A stretch of 64,000 nt of DNA from Pseudomonas sp. MUP55 (GTDB lineage Bacteria > Pseudomonadota > Gammaproteobacteria > Pseudomonadales > Pseudomonadaceae). The position numbers were made by a program, and so were the translations under genes. The stretch is taken from the NCBI RefSeq assembly GCF_034043515.1, contig NZ_CP138214.1, positions 992,001 to 1,056,000 on the forward strand, given 5' to 3'. Under the pieces are notes generated by a model, which was not told where the DNA came from, ran no database searches, and worked only from the letters and a program-made list of their open reading frames with translations. Shown in pieces: positions 18,984-27,726 of this stretch. Positions within the stretch are counted from its first letter, which is position 1. Every line of letters begins with the position of its first letter.

Positions 18984-20582
18984 TTACTTCACCTGGGTGG
19001 TGGCGAAGTTATTGGTCCCCAGAGGGCTTTGGGTGAAGCCTTCTACGTTCTTGCGCATGGCGGTGAACAGTTTCGGATAAGCCATGGGCAGCCATGGTTG
19101 GTCCTTATCGAAAACATCCTGTGCTTGTTCATAGAGTGCAGCGCGCTCGGCCGGTTCAGCGATGGCGCGGGCTTTGTCGATCAAGTCCTGGAACTCCTTG
19201 TTACACCAGCGCGCGTAGTTTTCGCCGTTTTTCGCTGCATCGCAACTCAGGTTTGGCGTCAGGAAGTTGTCAGGGTCGCCGTTATCACCGACCCAGCCCG
19301 CCGAAACCATGTCGTGCTCGCCGTTTTTCGCACGCTTGAGCATTTCGCCCCATTCCATGACCTTGATATTGATCTTCAGGCCAATCTGCGCCAGATCCGC
19401 CTGCATGCGCTGGGCGCCGAGCATCGGGTTGGGGTTGGTCGGGCCGCCGCCGTTACGGGTGAACAGGGTGAATTCGGTGCCTTCCGGTACGCCGGCTTCC
19501 TTGAGCAGGGCGCGGGCCTTGTCCAGGTCGCGCGGTGGGTTCTTCAGCTTGTCGCTGAAACCCAGCAAGGTCGGCGGATACGGGCCGGTACCCACCACCG
19601 CGTTGCCTTTGCCGAACAGGGCTTCGGTATAGCCTGCCTTGTCGAACGCGATGTTGATCGCGTGACGCACCCGCGCGTCGCTCATGTATTTGTGGGTCGT
19701 GTTCAGCGCGGTGTAACTGGTGGTCATCGCCGCCAGTTCATCGACTTTCAGGTTAGGGTCTTTCTTGATGCTGGGAATGTCATCCGGCTTGGGGAACAAC
19801 GCGATCTGACATTCATTGGCCTTGAGCTTCTGCAGGCGCACGTTGTTGTCGGTGCTGATCGCCAGGATCAGCGGGTCGACTGCCGGTTTGCCGCGGAAGT
19901 AGTCGGGGTTGGCCTTGAAGCGCGCCTGGGCGTCTTTCTGATAACGGGTGAAGATGAACGGGCCAGTGCCGATAGGCTTGGCGTTCAGATCCTCGGTCTT
20001 GCCGGACTTGAGCAACTGGTCGGCGTATTCCTTCGAATGGATTGAAGAGAATGCCATGCCCAGGTCGGCCAGGAACGGTGCTTCAGGACGGGTCAGGGTA
20101 AAGACGACGGTGTGATCGTCGATCTTCTCTACGCTCTTGAGCAGTTCCTTGAAGCCCATGCTTTCGAAGTACGGGTAGCCCACGAGGGACTTTTTATGCC
20201 AAGGGTGATTCGGGTCCAGCTGACGCTGGAAACTCCAAAGCACGTCGTCGGCATTCATGTTGCGCGTGGGTTTGAAATAGTCGGTGGTGTGGAACTTGAT
20301 GTCTTCACGCAGGTGGAACGTGTAGGTCAGGCCATCGGCGCTGATTTGCGGCAGGTCCTTGGCCAGGGCCGGGACCACTTCGGTGGTGCCGGGCTTGAAA
20401 TCCACCAGGCGGTTGAACATGGTTTCCGCAGCGGCGTCAGCGGTCACGGCGGTGGTGTACAGGACCGGGTCAAAACCCTCGGGACTGGCTTCGGTGCAGA
20501 CCACCAGCGGTTTGGCCGAAACGCCGATCGCCACGCTCAGCAGCGCAGCGGCCATGGCAGCTTGTAACGGGAGCATTTTCAT
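18984..20582 (-). CDS. dppA: Dipeptide-binding protein DppA (copy next to dppBCDF)
   Basis: This 532-residue periplasmic binding protein (SBP family 5) has a signal peptide (MKMLPLQAAMAAALLSVAIG). Family landmarks include CTEASPEGFDPVLYTT, NADDVLWSFQRQLDP and GDNGDPDNFLTPNLSCDAA. AGAGGG precedes the ATG. It is adjacent to dppB and follows opdP, the position of dppA4 in P. aeruginosa. It is one of four paralogues in this window and diverges most from the other three in its final domain. Confidence 0.92.
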   Translation of the reverse strand: MKMLPLQAAMAAALLSVAIGVSAKPLVVCTEASPEGFDPVLYTTAVTADAAAETMFNRLVDFKPGTTEVVPALAKDLPQISADGLTYTFHLREDIKFHTTDYFKPTRNMNADDVLWSFQRQLDPNHPWHKKSLVGYPYFESMGFKELLKSVEKIDDHTVVFTLTRPEAPFLADLGMAFSSIHSKEYADQLLKSGKTEDLNAKPIGTGPFIFTRYQKDAQARFKANPDYFRGKPAVDPLILAISTDNNVRLQKLKANECQIALFPKPDDIPSIKKDPNLKVDELAAMTTSYTALNTTHKYMSDARVRHAINIAFDKAGYTEALFGKGNAVVGTGPYPPTLLGFSDKLKNPPRDLDKARALLKEAGVPEGTEFTLFTRNGGGPTNPNPMLGAQRMQADLAQIGLKINIKVMEWGEMLKRAKNGEHDMVSAGWVGDNGDPDNFLTPNLSCDAAKNGENYARWCNKEFQDLIDKARAIAEPAERAALYEQAQDVFDKDQPWLPMAYPKLFTAMRKNVEGFTQSPLGTNNFATTQVK

Positions 20583-20620
20583 TCAGAGCCCTCTGCAATC
20601 GATGGAGCCAGAAACACGTA

Positions 20621-20649
20621 GACGGCGGGCTCGTCCTGAGCCCGCCGTC
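20621..20649. promoter_or_regulatory. Stable hairpin between opdP and dppA
   Basis: GACGGCGGGCTC pairs with GAGCCCGCCGTC around a five-base loop. No U-tract follows on the minus strand, so read-through from opdP to dppA is possible. Confidence 0.6.
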
Positions 20650-20662
20650 TGCCTGGCGCTAA

Positions 20663-22057
20663 TTAAAGAATGTTGAACGGGATGGTGGTGACCAGACGGA
20701 ACTCTTTGATGCTGCCGTCGGACTGGAACTCGCTGCCACGGTGCTCAACATAGGTTGCGCGCACGGTGGTGGCTTTGAGTGGGCCGCTTTGCAGCGCGTA
20801 AGAGGCGCCTACACCGTATTCCTGGTGCTTCTCGCCGTCCTGGGACTGGATACCGTCGTAGGCGAACTTGGCCCGGCCATTGTTGCCGGTGTAGTGGGTA
20901 CCGTCGATGTCCCAGCCGCGCGCCGAGTAGGCGTTGAACTTCAGGCCTGGCACGCCGTATTCAGCCATGTTGATGGCATAGGCGATCTGGAAGGACTTCT
21001 CGTTCGGGCCGTTGAAGTCCGAAGTCAGGGAGTTGGCCAGGTAGATGCCGTTGGTTTCGTGCAGGTAGTCGAAGTACTCGTTACCGTTCACTTGCTGGTA
21101 AGCGAAGGTCAGGCTGTGTGCCTGGTGAGTCAGGCCCAGGGAGAGGGAGAAGGTATCGTTGTCGATTTCCCCCATCTCTTTTTTGCCTTCATCGACGGTT
21201 TTGTAATAGTTGAAGCCGGTGGTCAGGCCCAGCTGCTGAGCATCGCCCAGCTCGTGGGTTGCGCCGAAGTAGTACTGGTTCCAGAAGTCCTTCACGTTGG
21301 CGGCGAAGAAGCTGGTCTTCAGGCTTTTCAGCGGCTGGTAGTTCACACCCAGGGTCGACACTTTGTCGGTTTCTGCGCCATTGCCGTACTCAGTGCGGAA
21401 TTTCGACAGGCTCTGTTCGGTACGCGGCGAAACGCGGTCGAAGATACCGCCCTGGAAGGACAGGTTGCTGAACTCTTCGCTGTTGAAGCTCACACCCTGG
21501 AAGCTGGAAGGCAGCGCACGGTTGCCGATGGTGTCGACGATGCCGCTGCTGAAGTTCTGGCGACCGGCGGTCAGCGTGGTGTTGGACACGCGGAACTGCA
21601 CGTTGGCCAGGCCCAGTTTGCTCCACTGGTCTACGGCGTTGCCGTCGGAATCGGCCAGGGTGCGGTTGGAGCCGCCCTTGATATCACGCTTGCTGCGGTC
21701 CAGCACCAGTGCGTTGTACACCGCCACTTCGGTCTTCACGCCAACGGTGCCCTGGGTGAAACCCGAGCTGGCGTTGAGGATGGTGCCCTGTACCCAGTTG
21801 GTACGGTTGCGGTCGGTACGGGTTTCGCCGTGCTTCTGGTACGAGAAGGTGCCCCCACGGTACTTGCTTTCGTGGCCGTACCAGTTACGCGTGGTGCCGC
21901 CCAGGCTGAAATCTTCGATAAAGCCTTTGGCCTCGCTTTGGGCGCTGGTGCCGGCCAGGGTAGTCGGAACGAAGTCCTGGCTCTGCGTTTCAGCGTAGGC
22001 GGTGGCCGTGATGCTGCTGATGGCCAAGGCCAGAAGCGCTTTGCTGCTCAGTTTCAT
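20663..22057 (-). CDS. opdP: OprD-family outer-membrane porin OpdP
   Basis: This 464-residue substrate-specific porin has a signal peptide (MKLSSKALLALAISSITATAYA), then the OprD start (GFIEDFSLGGTTRNWYGHES) and a beta-barrel ending in PFNIL. The homologue in the P. aeruginosa dpp cluster (OpdP) takes up glycine-glutamate and other dipeptides. AAGGAG lies upstream of the ATG. The position between two dppA genes supports a role as the outer-membrane door of the same peptide route. Confidence 0.9.
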   Translation of the reverse strand: MKLSSKALLALAISSITATAYAETQSQDFVPTTLAGTSAQSEAKGFIEDFSLGGTTRNWYGHESKYRGGTFSYQKHGETRTDRNRTNWVQGTILNASSGFTQGTVGVKTEVAVYNALVLDRSKRDIKGGSNRTLADSDGNAVDQWSKLGLANVQFRVSNTTLTAGRQNFSSGIVDTIGNRALPSSFQGVSFNSEEFSNLSFQGGIFDRVSPRTEQSLSKFRTEYGNGAETDKVSTLGVNYQPLKSLKTSFFAANVKDFWNQYYFGATHELGDAQQLGLTTGFNYYKTVDEGKKEMGEIDNDTFSLSLGLTHQAHSLTFAYQQVNGNEYFDYLHETNGIYLANSLTSDFNGPNEKSFQIAYAINMAEYGVPGLKFNAYSARGWDIDGTHYTGNNGRAKFAYDGIQSQDGEKHQEYGVGASYALQSGPLKATTVRATYVEHRGSEFQSDGSIKEFRLVTTIPFNIL

Positions 22058-22230
22058 GGGTGAAGCTCCTTTGGTTCTCTTTTTTATGCCGGCCTTTTTT
22101 AGGTGAACCGGCTATTGGGTGTGTAACTCGTTCAAGCTGTTGCAAACGTTTGGCGTAGGAAAAATCCCAACAAAAGGCTGCACGTTTGCCCGGGAGCCAA
22201 CTTCGCTCCCTGCAATCCGGTTATTTTTTC

Positions 22231-23835
22231 TTATGGGGTGATACTGACGCCCGAAAACACGTTGCGGCCGAAGGGGCTCACCTTGAAGCCTTCGACTTTG
22301 GCGCTTAACGGCTGGTTGACCGTCGAGTGGGCGACTGGCGTGATCGGCACCTGCTGCTTGAGCAGTTGCTGCGCCTGTTTGTACAGAACAGTCCTTTGTT
22401 CACGGTCGGTCACGACCTTGGCTTGCTTGATCAGCTTGTCGTACGCCGGGTCGCACCACATGGAGTAGTTGTTCCCGCCGATGGCGTCGCAGCTGTAGAG
22501 GGTGCCCAGCCAGTTGTCCGGGTCACCGTTGTCACCGGTCCAGCCGATCAGGCTGACATCGTGTTCACCGTTCTTGGTGCGCTTGATGTACTCGCCCCAT
22601 TCGTAACTGACGATCTTCACTTTCAGGCCGATCTTGGCCCAATCGTTCTGCAGCATTTCGGCCATCAGCTTGGCGTTGGGGTTGTACGGACGTTGTACCG
22701 GCATCGCCCAGAGGGTGATCTCGGTGCCTTCCTTCACACCGGCGGCCTTGAGCAGTTCCTTGGCTTTTTCCGGGTTGTAGGCGGCGTCCTTGATGCTGTC
22801 GTCGTAGGACCACTGGGTCGGCGGCATGGCGTTGACCGCCAGTTGCCCGGCGCCCTGGTACACCGCATTGAGAATGCTCTGCTTGTTGACCGCCATGTCC
22901 AGCGCCTGGCGCACTTCGAGCTGGTCGAACGGCTTGTGGCGCACGTTGTAGGCGATGTAGCCGAGGTTGAAGCCGGGCTTGGTCAGCAGTTGCAGGTTCG
23001 GGTCGGCCTTGAGCGCGTCCACGTCGGCAGGGCGCGGGTGCAGGGTGACCTGGCATTCGCCGGCCTTGAGCTTCTGCACACGTACGGAAGCGTCGGTGTT
23101 GATGGCGAAGATCAACTGGTCGAGCTTGACCCGGCTCGGGTCCCAGTACTGTTTGTTCGCCACGTAACGGATCTGCGAGTCTTTCTGATAACGCTGGAAC
23201 ACAAACGGGCCAGTGCCGATTGGCTTCTGGTTGATATCGCTGGGTTTGCCTTCCTTGAGCAACTGCTCGGCATATTCGGCCGAGAGGATCGCTGCGAAGC
23301 TCATGGCGATGTTTTGCACGAACGCGGCGTCGACCGTGTTCAAGGTCATTACCACGGTGTACGGGCCGGTTTTTTCGACCTTGGCAATGTTCTTGTTCAG
23401 GCTCATGCCGTTGAAGTACGGAAATTCGGTGGGGTAGGCCTTGCGAAACGGATGCTCGGGGTCAAGCATGCGGTTGAAGGTGAACAGCACGTCGTCGGCA
23501 TTGAAGTCGCGCGTGGGCTTGAACTCCTTGCTGCTGTGGAACTTCACCCCTTCACGCAGGTGGAAGGTGTACGTCAGGCCGTCTTCGGAGATATCCCACT
23601 TGGTCGCCAGCCCAGGCACTACGTCAGTCGCACCTTTTTCGAACTCGACCAGGCGGTTGTACAGCGGCTCCGCGGCATCGTTGTCGGTGGCGGTGGTGTA
23701 TTGCGCTGTGTCGAAGCCTGCCGGGCTGCCTTCGGAGCAGAACACCAGGCTCTTCTTGTCGGCGGCCTGAGCGGTCGTGGCCACAGCCAGCAGGCTGGTG
23801 GCAAACATTGCGGATAGAACGAGGGTATGGCGCAT
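22231..23835 (-). CDS. Dipeptide-binding protein, DppA paralogue (dppA3 position)
   Basis: This 534-residue SBP family 5 protein has a signal peptide (MRHTLVLSAMFATSLLAVATTAQA). Landmarks are CSEGSPAGFDTAQYTT, NADDVLFTFNRMLDP and TGDNGDPDNWLGTLYSC. It resembles the upstream paralogue at 24142 closely (shared INQKPIGTGPFVF-type and AMPVQRPYNPNAKL blocks), so the two arose by duplication. AAGGA precedes the ATG. It probably widens the peptide range delivered to DppBCDF. Confidence 0.9.
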   Translation of the reverse strand: MRHTLVLSAMFATSLLAVATTAQAADKKSLVFCSEGSPAGFDTAQYTTATDNDAAEPLYNRLVEFEKGATDVVPGLATKWDISEDGLTYTFHLREGVKFHSSKEFKPTRDFNADDVLFTFNRMLDPEHPFRKAYPTEFPYFNGMSLNKNIAKVEKTGPYTVVMTLNTVDAAFVQNIAMSFAAILSAEYAEQLLKEGKPSDINQKPIGTGPFVFQRYQKDSQIRYVANKQYWDPSRVKLDQLIFAINTDASVRVQKLKAGECQVTLHPRPADVDALKADPNLQLLTKPGFNLGYIAYNVRHKPFDQLEVRQALDMAVNKQSILNAVYQGAGQLAVNAMPPTQWSYDDSIKDAAYNPEKAKELLKAAGVKEGTEITLWAMPVQRPYNPNAKLMAEMLQNDWAKIGLKVKIVSYEWGEYIKRTKNGEHDVSLIGWTGDNGDPDNWLGTLYSCDAIGGNNYSMWCDPAYDKLIKQAKVVTDREQRTVLYKQAQQLLKQQVPITPVAHSTVNQPLSAKVEGFKVSPFGRNVFSGVSITP

Positions 23836-24141
23836 GACGATTCCGATCCTTGTCTGTAGTTATCAACAGCGAGCAATCCCTCAGGCGTGTAGCCAGGGGG
23901 ACAACGCTGGTTCCCACATGCGGTAAGTGCCTTTCCCAACTTGGCGCCTCTGCAGTCCTACGACGTTATGGGTCGCGGACTTCGCAGTAAATGCGCCAAA
24001 TCAGACTGACCCTGTAGGCAACGGAGCCACGAAGCGCAGTTCATTGCTGTAGGACGGCAATGCTTACGAATGTGGTCTGTTTCCTACGGGCCGGGCAGAT
24101 GCAATAACGGCGACGTTGTGAAACGTCGCCGTCAGTGACTC
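23836..24141. other. Intergenic region between two dppA paralogues
   Basis: About 306 bases without a credible gene. It ends on the right with the terminator hairpin of the upstream paralogue. No clear promoter boxes are visible, though the length suggests separate control of the dppA3-type gene. Confidence 0.5.
24107..24132 (-). terminator. Hairpin after the 24142-25770 binding-protein gene
   Basis: ACGGCGACGTT pairs with AACGTCGCCGT. On the minus strand it is followed by TATTGC, a weak U-tract, so it is a likely but imperfect terminator. Confidence 0.55.
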
Positions 24142-25770
24142 TTACTTGCCGCTTACGCTGACGCCGTAGAAGGAGTTCAAGCCAAACGGGCTGATCTTGA
24201 AGTCCTGCACGGTGTTGCGCATGGGTTGATACACCGTCGAGTGCGCGATAGGTGTCATCGGAACTGCATCTTTGAGTACATGTTGCGCCTGCTTGTACAG
24301 CTCGGTGCGTTTGGCGACATCCGAAGTGGCCTTGGCTTCTTTCACGATGCCGTCGAATTTCTTGTCACACCATTTGGAGAAGTTGTTACCCGACAGCGAG
24401 TCGCAGCCGAACAGCACGTTCAGCCAGTTGTCCGGGTCACCATTGTCGCCGCTCCAGCCAATGATCATGGCCTGGTTCTCGCCGCCCTTGGAGCGCTTGA
24501 TGTACTCGCCCCACTCGTAGCTGGTGATCTTGACCTTCAGGCCGATCTTGGACCAGTCGTTCTGCAGCATCTCGGCCATCAGCTTGGCGTTCGGGTTGTA
24601 CGGACGCTGAACCGGCATGGCCCATAAGACGATCTCGGTACCTTCCTTGACGCCGGCTTCCTTGAGCAGCGCCTTGGCTTTTTCAGGGTTGTACGCCGCG
24701 TCCTTGATCGTGGTGTCGTAGGACCACTGGGTCGGCGGCATGGCGTTGACGGCCAGCTGACCGGCGCCCTGGTACACGGAGTCGATGATCTGCTGCTTGT
24801 TCACCGACATGTCCAGCGCCTGACGGACGCGCAGGTCAGCCAGAGGATTCGGCTGATCGCTGCCCTTGACCTTGTCCATCACGTTGTAGGCAACGTAACC
24901 GAGGTTGAAGCCGGCCTGGTGGGGCAGCTTCAGGTCTTTGTCTTCGCCCAGCGCCTTCAGGTCGGCCGGACGTGGGAACAGGGTGACCTGGCATTCGTTT
25001 TTCTTGAGCTTCTGGATACGTACCGACGGGTCGGTGGTGATGGCGAAGATCAGGTTATCGATCTTCACGTCTTCAGGTTTCCAGTAGTCCTTGTTGCCGG
25101 TGTAACGGATGTTCGAGTCTTTCTGATAGCTCTTGAATACGAACGGGCCAGTGCCGACCGGTTTCTGGTTGATGTCGGCGGGTTTGCCTTCCTTCAACAG
25201 TTGGGCTGCGTATTCGGCGGACTGGATCGAGGCGAAGCTCATCGCCAGGTTCTGGATGAAAGCGGCGTCCACGGTGCCAAGGGTGAACTTGACGGTGTGG
25301 TCATCGAGTTTTTCGATGTTCTTGATGTTGGTGTCCATCCCCATGTCCGTGAAATACGGGAACTCGGTGGGGTAGGCCTTACGGAATGGATCGTCTTTAT
25401 TGATCATCCGGTTAAACGTGAACAGTACGTCGTCGGCCGAGAATTCACGAGTCGGCTTGAAGTACGGGGTGGTGTGGAACTTGACGCCTTCGCGAAGGTG
25501 GAAGGTGTAGGTCAGGCCGTCCGGGGACACGTCCCAGCTGGTGGCGAGGCCAGGAACCACGGCGGTGCCGCCACGTTCGAACTGGCTCAGGCGGTTGAAC
25601 ATGGTTTCGGCCGAGGCATCGAAGTCTGTTCCGGTGGTGTACTGGCCTGGGTCAAAACCGGCCGGGCTCCCTTCGGAGCAGAACACCAGGTTAGTTGCCG
25701 CTTGGGCAAAAGGGGCTGCGGCCATAAGGCCAGCGCTCACTAATAACGGAAGGACTGCGTGTTTAAGCAT
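24142..25770 (-). CDS. Dipeptide-binding protein, DppA paralogue
   Basis: This 542-residue SBP family 5 protein starts at the ATG at 25770 (MLKHAVLPLLVSAGL) because GAGG lies six bases upstream; the frame extends eight more codons without support. It has a signal peptide ending near APFAQA, then CSEGSPAGFDPGQYTT, SADDVLFTFNRMINK and SGDNGDPDNWLNVLFGC. It holds a short insertion (MDKVKGSDQPNPL) relative to its neighbours. It corresponds by position to dppA1/dppA2 of P. aeruginosa. Confidence 0.9.
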   Translation of the reverse strand: MLKHAVLPLLVSAGLMAAAPFAQAATNLVFCSEGSPAGFDPGQYTTGTDFDASAETMFNRLSQFERGGTAVVPGLATSWDVSPDGLTYTFHLREGVKFHTTPYFKPTREFSADDVLFTFNRMINKDDPFRKAYPTEFPYFTDMGMDTNIKNIEKLDDHTVKFTLGTVDAAFIQNLAMSFASIQSAEYAAQLLKEGKPADINQKPVGTGPFVFKSYQKDSNIRYTGNKDYWKPEDVKIDNLIFAITTDPSVRIQKLKKNECQVTLFPRPADLKALGEDKDLKLPHQAGFNLGYVAYNVMDKVKGSDQPNPLADLRVRQALDMSVNKQQIIDSVYQGAGQLAVNAMPPTQWSYDTTIKDAAYNPEKAKALLKEAGVKEGTEIVLWAMPVQRPYNPNAKLMAEMLQNDWSKIGLKVKITSYEWGEYIKRSKGGENQAMIIGWSGDNGDPDNWLNVLFGCDSLSGNNFSKWCDKKFDGIVKEAKATSDVAKRTELYKQAQHVLKDAVPMTPIAHSTVYQPMRNTVQDFKISPFGLNSFYGVSVSGK

Positions 25771-25956
25771 GTTGGCCTCATGATTTGTTGTCATTTTTGG
25801 TGGTGAGGGCGACCTCGTGAGTCGGCCTGCGGATACTTATGCAGGCGCCATACCCATTGCAAGATGTTGAACGGTCGCGAGCGCCAAACAGTGGGACGGG
25901 CGTACAAGAATGTCGCATTTATGAAAGTTTGGACATAAATGCGTCAGTTTGGCGGG

Positions 25957-25986
25957 TTTTTTCGGTGCGCGGCGCGCACCGAAAAA
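25957..25986. repeat. Inverted repeat forming a second terminator stem
   Basis: TTTTTTCGGTGCGCG and CGCGCACCGAAAAA are complementary. It follows the hairpin at 25987-26021 and also shows flanking T/A runs on both strands, so it may terminate transcription from either side. Confidence 0.65.
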
Positions 25987-26021
25987 GCCCAATCGAGGTG
26001 TCTAGCGCACTCGATTGGGGC
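25987..26021 (-). terminator. Intrinsic terminator of the 26029-27630 binding-protein gene
   Basis: GCCCCAATCGAGTGCG pairs with CACCTCGATTGGGC on the minus strand and is followed by TTTTTCGG. It starts seven bases after the stop codon. Confidence 0.8.
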
Positions 26022-26028
26022 ATGGTTG

Positions 26029-27630
26029 TTACTTATCTAGACTTACGCCGTAGAACGGTGTGAGCCCAAACGGGCTGATCCTGAAATCGCGAACTTCCTT
26101 GCGCAGGGGTTGGAAAACCGTCGAGTTCGCAATAGGCGTTATAGGTACTTGTTCCTTAAGGATTTGTTGCGCTTGCTGATACCACTTGATGCGCTGCTCG
26201 CGGTCGTTGCTGACCTTGGCCTGCTGCACCAGCTTGTCATACGCCGGGTTACACCATTTGGCGTAGTTGCTGCCCTTGACCGCGGCACAACTGTAGAGCA
26301 CGCCGAGCCAGTTATCCGGGTCGCCGTTGTCGCCGGTCCAGCCGTAGATCATCGCGTCATGTTCGCCATTTTTGGCGCGCTTGATGTATTCGCCCCACTC
26401 ATAGCTGACGATATTGGCCTTGATGCCGACCTTGGCCCAGTCCTGCTGAATCATCTGCGCGGACATGCGCGCGTTCGGGTTGGAGGCGCGCTGCACGGTC
26501 ATTGCCCACAGGTTGATGGTGCTACCTGGTGCAACCCCTGCTTCTTTTAGTAGCGCCCTGGCCTTGGTCGGGTCATGGGGGGCGTCCTTGATGTTCGGAT
26601 CATAAGACCACTGTGCAGGCGGCAGCGCGTTCTGCGCCAATTGTCCGGCACTCTGGTAGACCGCCTTGATGATGGCCGGTTTGTCGATGGCCATGTCCAA
26701 GGCCTGGCGCACCTTGAGCTGGTCCAGCGGCGGATGGGTGACGTTGTACGCCAGGAAACCCAGGTTGAAACCGGCCTGCTGCAACACGCGCAGGTTTGGG
26801 TCCTGCTTCATCACTTCGATGTCGGAGGGGCGCGGGTAGCCGCTGACCTGGCATTCACCCGCCTTGAGTTTCTGCAGGCGCGCAGCGGCGTCAGGGGTGA
26901 TGGCGAACACCAGGTTGTCGAGTTTCACGTCCTCGGGTTTCCAGTACTGCTGATTGGCGACGTAGCGGATCTGCGCGTCTTTCTGGTAGCGCTTGAACAC
27001 GAACGGGCCGGTGCCGACCGGCTTCTGGTTAATGTCCTCGGCCTTGCCTTGCTTGAGGAGCTGGTCGGCATATTCGGCCGATTGCACCGAAGCGAAACTC
27101 ATCGCCAGGTTCTGCACGAACGAGGCGTCAACGTTGTTCAGGTTGAAACGCACGGTGTGGTCGTCGAGCTTGTCGATGTGCTTGATCGTGGTGTTCAGGC
27201 CCATGTCGGTGAAGTAGGGCGATTCGGAAGGGTAGGCCTTGCGAAACGGACTCTCGGCATCCAGCAGGCGATTGAAGGTAAACAGCACGTCATCGGCGTT
27301 GAAGTCGCGGGTCGGGGTGAAGTAATCGGTGGTGTGAAACTTCACCCCGTCGCGCAGGTGGAAGGTATAGGTCAGACCGTCGTCGGACACCTCCCAGCGG
27401 GTGGCGAGGCCGGGCTCGACTTCGGTGCCGCCGCGTTTGAACTGGGTCAAACGGTTGAACACGGTTTCGGCGGAGGCGTCAAAATCGGTGCCGCTGGTGT
27501 ACTGGCTGGGGTCGAAGCCGGCGGGGCTGGCTTCGGAGCAGTAGACCAGGGTGCTGGCGGCGTGGGCCATCGGCATGAAAGCCAGCAGGCCGGCGGCGAG
27601 GAGCATTGGTTTGAAGGTGATTCTGTCCAT
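26029..27630 (-). CDS. Dipeptide-binding protein, DppA paralogue (most distal)
   Basis: This 533-residue SBP family 5 protein has a signal peptide (MDRITFKPMLLAAGLLAFMPMAHA). Landmarks are CSEASPAGFDPSQYTS, NADDVLFTFNRLLDA and TGDNGDPDNWLGVLYSC. It is the first of four dppA-type genes in transcription order and is flanked by strong terminators, so it is an independent unit. By order it matches dppA1 of P. aeruginosa. In the P. aeruginosa cluster such paralogues bind overlapping sets of dipeptides and tripeptides. Confidence 0.9.
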   Translation of the reverse strand: MDRITFKPMLLAAGLLAFMPMAHAASTLVYCSEASPAGFDPSQYTSGTDFDASAETVFNRLTQFKRGGTEVEPGLATRWEVSDDGLTYTFHLRDGVKFHTTDYFTPTRDFNADDVLFTFNRLLDAESPFRKAYPSESPYFTDMGLNTTIKHIDKLDDHTVRFNLNNVDASFVQNLAMSFASVQSAEYADQLLKQGKAEDINQKPVGTGPFVFKRYQKDAQIRYVANQQYWKPEDVKLDNLVFAITPDAAARLQKLKAGECQVSGYPRPSDIEVMKQDPNLRVLQQAGFNLGFLAYNVTHPPLDQLKVRQALDMAIDKPAIIKAVYQSAGQLAQNALPPAQWSYDPNIKDAPHDPTKARALLKEAGVAPGSTINLWAMTVQRASNPNARMSAQMIQQDWAKVGIKANIVSYEWGEYIKRAKNGEHDAMIYGWTGDNGDPDNWLGVLYSCAAVKGSNYAKWCNPAYDKLVQQAKVSNDREQRIKWYQQAQQILKEQVPITPIANSTVFQPLRKEVRDFRISPFGLTPFYGVSLDK

Positions 27631-27649
27631 GGAGACCCCTGGGAACGAA

Positions 27650-27677
27650 AACGGCGGTGACCGAGGTTACCGCCGTT
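27650..27677 (-). terminator. Intrinsic terminator of the toxin-like gene
   Basis: AACGGCGGTAACC pairs with GGTCACCGCCGTT (one mismatch) and is followed on the minus strand by TTCGTT, with TTTT at the stem base. It lies about 50 bases after the stop at 27727. Confidence 0.7.
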
Positions 27678-27726
27678 CAGGTTTGTCAGGTAGGGGAGAG
27701 TCACTTCACTGCGAAGATCGTCTCAA

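Noticed and set aside
22327..23817. Plus-strand long frames opposite the dppA paralogues
   Set aside because: The same shadow recurs opposite each paralogue, showing it follows from the sense-strand codon pattern.
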